Translations under genes and position numbers: made by a program | From: Candidatus Sulfotelmatobacter kueseliae | GTDB taxonomy: Bacteria > Acidobacteriota > Terriglobia > Terriglobales > Acidobacteriaceae | Reading direction: 5' to 3' | NCBI GenBank assembly: GCA_900290255.1 | Contig: OMOD01000024.1 | Coordinates: 34,300-98,299 of the forward strand | DNA: 64,000 bases | The notes under the pieces: generated by a model | The model's database searches: none | What the model saw: the letters and a program-made list of their open reading frames with translations, nothing else | What the model was told of the DNA's origin: nothing | Part shown: in pieces, positions 57,597 through 64,000 of the stretch | How positions within the stretch are numbered: the stretch's first letter is position 1 | Layout of the letters: every line of letters starts with the position of its first letter

Positions 57597-58781
57597 CTAA
57601 GCTTCCGTGCGGACAGCGGGAAGCGAACTTGCCTCCTGCCAGGGCGGCAGGAGCTTGACCAAAACCCACAGAATGCCGAACGGAAGAATCATGAGCGCGA
57701 TCGCAGTCAGCAGCCCTTCCCGCGTCGCGAAACTCATCTTGTACGTGGTGTATCCGAGGAAGCTCTTGGAGAACAGTTGCCCGCCAATGACCACGTTCCA
57801 GCGCATGGCGAAGATACCAATCAAGGTCAGGCCTCCAGCCAGGGCATAAATCCGTTTGCGGGCAACGTCATTCAACTTCACAACTTGAGTCAGCCCCAGC
57901 AGCACGATGGGAGTCACGGTTCCGAGAAGAATCTGCACAATGACCTGCGACTTCCATAACCGCGTGTGCACCATGAAATCCAGGCTACGGAACGACTCAT
58001 CGGCCTCGTAGATGCGCTGCAGCAGGTCGAGCATCTCCAGGCTGAAGTCAATCACGAAGGTATACAGCAGATATTGCGCGATCTTGTCCAGGCAGCGTAT
58101 GTCGATTTCGCGCCCCCGCAGCCGGGTGGAGAGCATGTAGAGCAGCATCACCGCCGCGATGCCCGAAACCATGGCCGAAAAAATGAACACGATCGGCATC
58201 AGCGGCGACGACCACCAGGGGTTCGCCTTCACCGATCCAAAAATGAAGCCGACATAGCCGTGCAGCAAAAACGCGGAAGGAATACCGATCAGGGTAATGA
58301 AATAGCCCAGTCTCTCGTCGATGTGCAGCGAGCGTTCGCTGAGGTTGCTGGAGCCCAGCGTGAGCGCGCGGTACACCAGGCGCGCTGCTCCCTTCGAAGT
58401 CTGGGATTTCAGCACGATGTCGCGCCGGTAGTCCAGCCAGATTTCCAGCAACAGCACCGCCATCAGGTACCACAGATAGACGAAGCCGAACATGGCCATG
58501 GCGGAAGAGCGGTGCGGCGTCAGGTACATCTCCAACGATCGCTCAGGATGGCCGAGGTGCAATTGCAAGGGCAGGGGCGCGACCAGGAGAAATGCAAGCG
58601 CCGTCAACAGGGCCAAACGGTACGTCGGCTTCACCGCTTCCACCCGGAAGACGCGCTCCAGGGACGCCAGAATAAACGCTCCGGCCACCAGTCCCGTGAT
58701 GAAGGGATAGAGAACGATGAGCACGCTCCACTGCAGCTCCACCTCGTTCGGATACATAAAGCCTTCGACGGGAATTGCCAC
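57597..58781 (-). CDS. NrfD/PsrC-family integral membrane quinone-interacting subunit
   Basis: About 8-10 TM segments; FITGLVAGAFILASLERVF, LGHPERSLEMYLTPHRSSAMAMFGFVYLWYL. Confidence 0.88.
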   Translation of the reverse strand: MAIPVEGFMYPNEVELQWSVLIVLYPFITGLVAGAFILASLERVFRVEAVKPTYRLALLTALAFLLVAPLPLQLHLGHPERSLEMYLTPHRSSAMAMFGFVYLWYLMAVLLLEIWLDYRRDIVLKSQTSKGAARLVYRALTLGSSNLSERSLHIDERLGYFITLIGIPSAFLLHGYVGFIFGSVKANPWWSSPLMPIVFIFSAMVSGIAAVMLLYMLSTRLRGREIDIRCLDKIAQYLLYTFVIDFSLEMLDLLQRIYEADESFRSLDFMVHTRLWKSQVIVQILLGTVTPIVLLGLTQVVKLNDVARKRIYALAGGLTLIGIFAMRWNVVIGGQLFSKSFLGYTTYKMSFATREGLLTAIALMILPFGILWVLVKLLPPWQEASSLPAVRTEA

Positions 58782-58800
58782 GAGCCTCCTTGCCTTCCCT

Positions 58801-58866
58801 CAGCGGCTAAAGCCGCACTTTTTTCACCGCACTCGCGGCGCGGCTTGAGGCCGCGCCCTTTCCAAA
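58801..58866. repeat. intergenic palindromes CGGCTAAAGCCG and GGCGCGGCTTGAGGCCGCGCC
   Basis: Direct reading; between NrfD-like and FeS genes. Confidence 0.8.
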
Positions 58867-58883
58867 CCGACCGCGATCAGACC

Positions 58884-59615
58884 CTATCGCACTGAACCGT
58901 CCATGCCGTTGTAGAAAACCTTCGCGCCGGTGGCCATATGCGGCTTTAGAATTTGCACGCTATGAGTTCGCAGGAACTCATGAATCGGATCATTGGGATT
59001 TTTCAAGTCGGCGAGTTGCCGCGCCCCCGTGGGACACACCTCGCAGCACGCCGTCGTCAGGCCCTTGGTGATGCGGTGATAGCACAGCGAACACTTCTCC
59101 GCGGTATTGGTCTTGGGGTTGATGAATCGGCAGCCGTAAGGACACGCCTGCACGCAATAGCGGCAGCCCAGACAATAGGTCTTGTCCACCAGAACGACGC
59201 CATCGGGTGTGACGAAAGTCGCGCCCACCGGACAAACCTGGGTGCAGGGGGAATCGGCGCAGTGATTGCACAGTTTGGGCACGAAGAAATTCTTGCCGCC
59301 GGCATTCTCGTTGGGCGGGAACCCTTGCTTGCCGCCGTTCGGCGACTCCACCTCCGGCCGTTCAATCTTCCAATCGGCGACGTGGTAGCGCTCGATCCAG
59401 GTGCGGAAATATCCCTCCGGCACGTCGTTTTCTTCCGCGCAGGCCCGCACACAGCTGCCGCATCCGATGCACTTGGGGATGTCAATCAACATGCTCCACC
59501 AATGCTCGGTGAGCTTGTAATTGGGCGAAGCCTCAGGCGTACCCGCGAGAACGTATTTCCACGCCACCGCTGCCGCGGGCAACAAAACCAGTAAACGACG
59601 GCGGGTGATGTCCAT
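58884..59615 (-). CDS. 4Fe-4S ferredoxin-type electron transfer subunit (DmsB/PsrB/NrfC-like)
   Basis: CIGCGSCVRAC, CNHCADSPCTQVCP, CLGCRYCVQACPYGCR, CSLCYHR; export signal ITRRRLLVLLPAAAVAW. Confidence 0.92.
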   Translation of the reverse strand: MDITRRRLLVLLPAAAVAWKYVLAGTPEASPNYKLTEHWWSMLIDIPKCIGCGSCVRACAEENDVPEGYFRTWIERYHVADWKIERPEVESPNGGKQGFPPNENAGGKNFFVPKLCNHCADSPCTQVCPVGATFVTPDGVVLVDKTYCLGCRYCVQACPYGCRFINPKTNTAEKCSLCYHRITKGLTTACCEVCPTGARQLADLKNPNDPIHEFLRTHSVQILKPHMATGAKVFYNGMDGSVR

Positions 59616-60136
59616 TATTTCTTGCCCTCCGTCTGGGACTTGGTTGTGGTCTTGGCTTCGGTCTTTTCTTCCTCAATCTTCGGACGGTGCGGTTGGTGGC
59701 AGGTGTCGCAGGCGATTCCACCGGCGTGATCTGCAGTCACAACTTGCGGAAACCACTTCGGCTTGGCGCTGTTGGCTTCATGACAGCGGGCGCAGACGAC
59801 GGCCGTATCCAGCTTGGCCGGGGTGACCGATGCAGGATCGTCGGCATGCTTGGCCAGGGGGCCATGGCAGGCCTCGCAGGGAACAGCCACATGCCTACCC
59901 TGCTTCTTCTGATCGACGACGTCGGTGTGGCAGGCTTCGCAAACTTCGTGGCCGGCAAAAGCGGCGGGCCGGGCCGCGGCTTCCGCGATGGCAGCGCCGC
60001 GGTAATGACCGTACTCGCCAAAGCTGCGCGGAACGACTGCAACCCGCAAAACCAGGAACACGGCCAGCAATACCACAATGACCACGGCAAGCCGGACGAG
60101 ATGTTCTATGTCCTTGAACAATTTCGTGCCCTGCAC
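59615..60136 (-). CDS. membrane-anchored tetraheme c-type cytochrome
   Basis: N-terminal TM, four CxxCH motifs: CEACH, CEACH, CARCH, CDTCH. Confidence 0.88.
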   Translation of the reverse strand: MQGTKLFKDIEHLVRLAVVIVVLLAVFLVLRVAVVPRSFGEYGHYRGAAIAEAAARPAAFAGHEVCEACHTDVVDQKKQGRHVAVPCEACHGPLAKHADDPASVTPAKLDTAVVCARCHEANSAKPKWFPQVVTADHAGGIACDTCHQPHRPKIEEEKTEAKTTTKSQTEGKK

Positions 60137-60390
60137 CGGAGCGCTGATGTGATCCAGAGCGCAATTTTGGTGCTGTACTTCGATACCGAGGATTTGGTTC
60201 CGGAACGATGATCGAAGTCACAGGTACCCGTGATCATGCTCACGTCGGTGAGAAGATCAATGCGAAACATGAGGCCAACGTCAGGCTCTAAGAAGCAAGG
60301 CATCCGGAACGGGGCAACCGCGAAGAAGATGAAGATAATGCAGCCGCCCACGTTAGCGCGAACAGCAAAGCGGCCGGCAAGAGTGCCTGC

Positions 60391-60465
60391 CCCAAGCAAA
60401 GCTTGGCGTCCCCGCGGCGGGACAAACTGTCCCGCGCCCCCGGGCAGGGGACAGTTTGGCCCAGT
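60391..60465. repeat. intergenic multi-hairpin element
   Basis: CCAAGCAAAGCTTGG, GCGGGACAAACTGTCCCGC, then GGGGACAGTTTGGCCC sharing the ACAAACTGTCCC core. Confidence 0.75.
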
Positions 60466-60525
60466 TCACCCGGTAGTAACCATCGAACAATCCTAATCAA
60501 ATCTGTGGCTTACAAGTCCGGGCGT

Positions 60526-60541
60526 TGGCACCTCTCGTGCA
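60526..60541 (+). promoter_or_regulatory. candidate sigma-54 promoter upstream of pilin
   Basis: TGGCAC-CTCTC-GTGCA; GG and GC at canonical -24/-12 spacing, one mismatch in TTGC. Confidence 0.55.
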
Positions 60542-60597
60542 ACGTACCAGTGCAACCTCCCTCTTGAAGAAAGATTCCACGAGGAGGAACACATTCG

Positions 60598-61089
60598 ATG
60601 CGCAAACAAAAGGGCTTCTCGCTGATTGAGCTGCTGATCGTGGTGGCTATCATCCTGATCATCGCCGCCATCGCTATTCCGAACCTGCTGCGTGCCCGCA
60701 TGGCAGCCAATGAGGCGTCGGCAGTCGCCTCCGTCCGCACGATAAACACCGCCATGGTTACATACGACTCCAGCTACCCCGATGTGGGCTTCGCCGCCAC
60801 GCTGGCGACTCTCGGCGGCGCTGACCCTTGCACGCCCAGCTCGACCACGGCCTGCCTGATTGACAGCCTTCTTGCTGCGGGCGTCAAGAGCGGCTACAAC
60901 TTCGCAGCTACCGGCGCGGGTGGTCCTCCAGCCGTGCAGTACTACGTGACAGCTTCGCCGGTTACGCTGAACCAGACGGGCACCATGAGCTTCTGCTCGT
61001 TCGAAGATGCGGTGGTGCGTGTGGATCCCACGGGTGCGGCGGAGGGCAGCGAATCCGCGTGCCAGGCTTTGTCGCCGCTCTACAACTAA
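60598..61089 (+). CDS. type IV pilin / type II pseudopilin-like protein
   Basis: MRKQKGFSLIELLIVVAIILIIAAIAIPNLLRARMAANEASAVASVRTINTA. Confidence 0.93.
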   Translation: MRKQKGFSLIELLIVVAIILIIAAIAIPNLLRARMAANEASAVASVRTINTAMVTYDSSYPDVGFAATLATLGGADPCTPSSTTACLIDSLLAAGVKSGYNFAATGAGGPPAVQYYVTASPVTLNQTGTMSFCSFEDAVVRVDPTGAAEGSESACQALSPLYN

Positions 61090-61125
61090 CACGGGCTCGA
61101 GCCTCAGTTTGCGAATCACGAAACC

Positions 61126-61157
61126 GGACCGCGGTCTCGACCGCGGTCCGTCGTTTT
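61126..61157 (+). terminator. rho-independent terminator downstream of pilin
   Basis: 10-bp stem GGACCGCGGT/ACCGCGGTCC, CTCG loop, then GTCGTTTT. Confidence 0.85.
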
Positions 61158-61180
61158 AGGGCGGTACTTCACTCCTGCTT

Positions 61181-61666
61181 CTACTTCACCACAGGCGAGT
61201 CAGCATCGGCGGGCTTGGTCTCGTCGGCGTGGATTTTACCGTCGTCCTCGGCGTAGAAAGAACGGTGCTGAGCGTCCTGAAACTTGGGGGTCATGGTCAG
61301 GAGGTAGCTGTCGTCCTTCCCTTTGAAACTCACCGTGTAGTCGCCACGGTCGGGATTCACCATCCGCTTGGTGAAGGAACCGGAATGCACTAACTCCGCG
61401 AGCGTCTTGGCGAAGTGGTCGTATTGCTTGTTGAACTGACGCTGGGCGCGGATTACGACGCGCATGTAGGCCAGTGCGGCGGCTTCGGAATCCGACCGCG
61501 CAGGATCACCGGGAAATTTGGGCTGGTAGGTGGGGACTGGCGGTTGAGACGGCGCGTTTTCGGCTGGCGGCGCTGATTGAGCCGGTGGCGTGGGTGCGGT
61601 CTGTTGAGCCAGCAGCGGCGTGGCCAGGATGAAAATCAGAGAGATGATGAGAATGAGTAATTTCAT
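61181..61666 (-). CDS. secreted protein with pilin-like C-terminal segment
   Basis: Signal peptide MKLLILIISLIFILATPLLAQ, Pro/Gln linker, then AALAYMRVVIRAQRQFNKQYDHFAKTLAELVHSG. Confidence 0.7.
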   Translation of the reverse strand: MKLLILIISLIFILATPLLAQQTAPTPPAQSAPPAENAPSQPPVPTYQPKFPGDPARSDSEAAALAYMRVVIRAQRQFNKQYDHFAKTLAELVHSGSFTKRMVNPDRGDYTVSFKGKDDSYLLTMTPKFQDAQHRSFYAEDDGKIHADETKPADADSPVVK

Positions 61667-61844
61667 TCTTGTCTCCGAAAAGAGTGCGATCGCATTTCGT
61701 GCAGGGCCGAAACCCCGCTCGGCCCCTGCGTTTTGAGGCCGATTTCCATGTTACTCCCGTAATTTCCCTTCGGTCACCTTCTCTTTGCATCCGAACGAAT
61801 TATCACTATGCTGATAAAAGAATCCAGACCCTATAGGGAAAACT

Positions 61845-62501
61845 ATGAAAGCAGCAGTCGCCAGAAAACCAGTAATACGAATTGCCGTAGTGGAAAGTGA
61901 TCCTTTGCGTTTTGTAGGGTTCCGTGCCCTGTTTGACTCCGAGCCCGAGTTCGAGCTGGTCTCCGCCGCGTTGCCCGAGATCAACACGCTGCAAAACATT
62001 GACCTCATCCTGCTGGGCAACCGCTCCGGGCAGAACCTGTTTGACGTGATGGCCAGTCTGAAAGCCACGCGGCCCGATTTGCGCATCATCGTCACCGGCT
62101 CCGGTATTGACGAAGAAACCATCTTAAAGGCGATTGCTTCCGGGGCCAAGGGATATGTCGATGAGGCCGCCACACCAGCGGAATTCGCGCAGGCGATTCG
62201 CGTGGTGAACCAAGGATCGGTATGGGCGCCGCGGCGCGTGCTGTCCCTGTTCATCGAGAGAGTGTCATCGTCGCCCGGACGGATTTTCCCGGCGGGCCGC
62301 GTCACCTTCACCGACCGCGAGAAGGAAGTGCTGGAAATGCTGGTGGCGGGACGGTCGAACAAGGAAATTGGCGGCCAGTTAGGGATCGAAGAGCGTACGG
62401 TCAAAGCGCACGTCGCCAAGTTGATGCGCAAAGTGGGCGTGCAGAACCGGATTGCCTTGTCGGTTCACGCCATCACACATTCGCTGGTGGCGACCAAGTA
62501 G
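61845..62501 (+). CDS. NarL/LuxR-type regulator with degenerate receiver domain
   Basis: HTH FTDREKEVLEMLVAGRSNKEIGGQLGIEERTVKAHVAKLMRKVGVQNR; receiver IDLILLGNRSGQN where phospho-Asp is expected. Confidence 0.88.
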   Translation: MKAAVARKPVIRIAVVESDPLRFVGFRALFDSEPEFELVSAALPEINTLQNIDLILLGNRSGQNLFDVMASLKATRPDLRIIVTGSGIDEETILKAIASGAKGYVDEAATPAEFAQAIRVVNQGSVWAPRRVLSLFIERVSSSPGRIFPAGRVTFTDREKEVLEMLVAGRSNKEIGGQLGIEERTVKAHVAKLMRKVGVQNRIALSVHAITHSLVATK

Positions 62502-62502
62502 T

Positions 62503-62572
62503 CGCGAGCCCTGAGCCGCGAGTTGCGGAGGGTTTGGCTCGGGACTCGGGACTCGCAACTCGTAACTACGGG
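62503..62572. repeat. heptad inverted array F: GCGAGCC CTGAGCC GCGAGTT / loop / GGCTCGG GACTCGG GACTCGC AACTCGT AACTACG
   Basis: Direct reading; starts 2 bp after the regulator stop codon. Confidence 0.87.
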
Positions 62573-62779
62573 CCACTTACCTTCGTAATCTTGCGGCCCT
62601 TCCAGATCCGCCACATACTCAGCTTACCTACCACAGAACCTGGGAGACGGGGTTGAGAGTGGCGATTAGGGTCACTGCTTTCAGCCCCGCATTTTTTGTC
62701 TTCTGAATTGCCCGCGCATGCAGCCCCATCGGTGTGACTTCATTTACAATTCAAAGTAACCATCAAAGAGTTTCTGACT

Positions 62780-63487
62780 GTGGTGAGGACCATGAAAAAA
62801 TGTGCGGGTTTGAGCCTGATTGTGGTGTTGCTCTCCTCTCTGTTTGTTTTCGCTGATGATCAAGCGAAAGAATCGAAGGCTACGGATCGCGTCCAAGCGG
62901 CCGCCGACGTGCTGAACGAGATTCAGGCTGCTCCCGACAAAGGCATTCCGCAGAAGATTCTCGGTTCGTCGGAATGTGTGGCAGTCGTGCCGTCGATGCT
63001 GAAAGGCGGATTCATCTTTGGCGCCAAGTACGGGCGTGGAATCGCCAGTTGCCGCACCCCAAAAGGCTGGAGTGCGCCCGCATTTTTCACCATCGAGGGA
63101 GGCAGCTTCGGCTTGCAGATCGGCGGGCAAGCGGTGGATCTGGTGCTGCTGATCATGAACAAGAACGGCGTGCAGCATCTGCTTTCGAGCCAATTCTCGC
63201 TGGGGGCGGACGCGTCGGTGGCCGCTGGCCCGGTCGGGCGCGAAGCGGAAGGCGACACCGACTGGAAAATGCGGTCGGAAGTTCTCACCTATTCCCGGGC
63301 ACGAGGCATATTTGCCGGCGTCACTCTCAACGGCGCCGTCGTGAAGCAGGACAAGAACTCGACCCGCGATTTCTACGGGCGCATGGTGACGTCAAAAGCA
63401 TCGCTGATAGGAGAGGTAGATGCGCCGGCGGCGGCAAGCGCGTTTCTGACCACTCTGGCCAAGTGGGCGCAGGAGGCTGCGAAGTAG
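62780..63487 (+). CDS. SYLF (Ysc84-like) lipid-binding domain protein
   Basis: SECVAVVPSMLKGGFIFGAKYGRGIASCRT, GGSFGLQIGGQAVDLVLLIMN, SLGADASVAAGPVGREAEGDTD. Confidence 0.9.
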   Translation: MVRTMKKCAGLSLIVVLLSSLFVFADDQAKESKATDRVQAAADVLNEIQAAPDKGIPQKILGSSECVAVVPSMLKGGFIFGAKYGRGIASCRTPKGWSAPAFFTIEGGSFGLQIGGQAVDLVLLIMNKNGVQHLLSSQFSLGADASVAAGPVGREAEGDTDWKMRSEVLTYSRARGIFAGVTLNGAVVKQDKNSTRDFYGRMVTSKASLIGEVDAPAAASAFLTTLAKWAQEAAK

Positions 63488-63498
63488 GGGGAGCGGGC

Positions 63499-63745
63499 GT
63501 CGGACGTCAGACCTCGGACGTCAGACCTCGGTGATAGAATCCGGGGCGTGCCTGATTTATCCATCCTTGACCCCGAGCGGTAGCTTTGCGGCGGGAAAAC
63601 GCACACGGGCGAGAAACGCATGACCAAGTAGGGTTCGTCTACTAGTAGGACCCCAGACTTCGGACCTTCGAGGTTCAATGGAAGTTTTGGTTCAGCAGAG
63701 GTTTTGAAGTTTGAGATCTGAGGTCTGAGGTCCGACGTCCGATCC
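63499..63745. repeat. heptad arrays G: GTCGGAC GTCAGAC CTCGGAC GTCAGAC CTCGGTG (63499-63533), then second inverted array 63648-63745
   Basis: GGACCCC AGACTTC GGACCTTC ... AGATCTG AGGTCTG AGGTCCG ACGTCCG; next ATG at 63749. Confidence 0.88.
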
Positions 63746-63748
63746 GTG

Positions 63749-64000
63749 ATGCGTCGCCAACTCGAATACGCGGCAGCGTGGCCATTCATCAAAATGCTGG
63801 GTATTCTGCCCCGGCCCCTGGCGCGGGCCTTCGGCATTACTGTCGGCCAGGTCGTGTATCTTCTGCACGTCCGTTTGCGCCGCGTCGGCATGCGCAATCT
63901 CGCGCTGGCTTTTCCGGAGAAAACTGAAGCGGAGAGGGCGCTCATTCTGCGTGGGGAGTTCACTTCTCTGGGCCGGCAACTGGCCGAAGTCTGCCGCTTC
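63749..64000 (+). CDS. LpxL/HtrB-like lipid A acyltransferase, truncated by window end
   Basis: MRRQLEYAAAWPFIKMLGILPRPLARAFGITVGQVVYLLHVRLRRVGMRNLALAFPEKTEAERALILRGEFTSLGRQLAEVCRF. Confidence 0.8.
   Translation, partial: MRRQLEYAAAWPFIKMLGILPRPLARAFGITVGQVVYLLHVRLRRVGMRNLALAFPEKTEAERALILRGEFTSLGRQLAEVCRF

Noticed and set aside
63373-63963. Minus-strand ORF 63373..63963
   Set aside because: Antisense to SYLF and LpxL-like genes and runs through heptad repeats.
1-64000. CRISPR arrays, tRNA/rRNA genes, integrases, retrons, DGR reverse transcriptases
   Set aside because: None recognised by reading. The regularly repeated sequences found are palindromic or heptad arrays without spacers, not CRISPR repeats.

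Overview
The window looks like a 64 kb chromosomal segment from an Acidobacteriota-type (Terriglobia/Koribacter-like) genome. That placement is inferred from gene style and repeat style, not from a search. It is gene-dense, with about 50 credible CDSs. Recognisable blocks: an ABC ATPase; a PknB-type kinase with a beta-propeller and a probable 1-nt frameshift; an orphan NuoB; an XdhC/MobA-like pair; an atypical NRAMP near a soluble PRC-MgtE_N-CBS protein; tandem FtsX/MacB-like permeases; a PAS-GGDEF-EAL protein; a class A beta-lactamase-like protein; GalT; MutS; NagZ-AnmK-SBP5; a YmdB-like phosphoesterase; a secretin; NadE; a GH3; a YncE-like phosphoesterase; a phosphate/polyphosphate locus (pstSCAB-phoU, ppk, ppx, CHAD, SixA); a GH15; an NrfD/FeS/tetraheme cytochrome cassette; a pilin; an atypical LuxR-type regulator; and a SYLF protein. 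No tRNA, rRNA, CRISPR, prophage or transposase was recognised. The most unusual signal is in the non-coding DNA. At least seven loci carry degenerate 7-bp units iterated on one strand, then a loop, then the reverse-complement units. Heptad sequences differ between loci but the architecture is shared, and most sit just upstream of a start codon. Several other palindromic families are present: a ~110-bp TCATCCCGAAG/CGGGATGA element, a double-hairpin element, and a MITE-like element with 19-bp terminal inverted repeats. Copies of such elements appear to have entered coding sequence in-frame in mutS, anmK and a phosphoesterase signal peptide. Two matching candidate Pho boxes (7+4+7 direct repeats) flank the phosphate/polyP locus.
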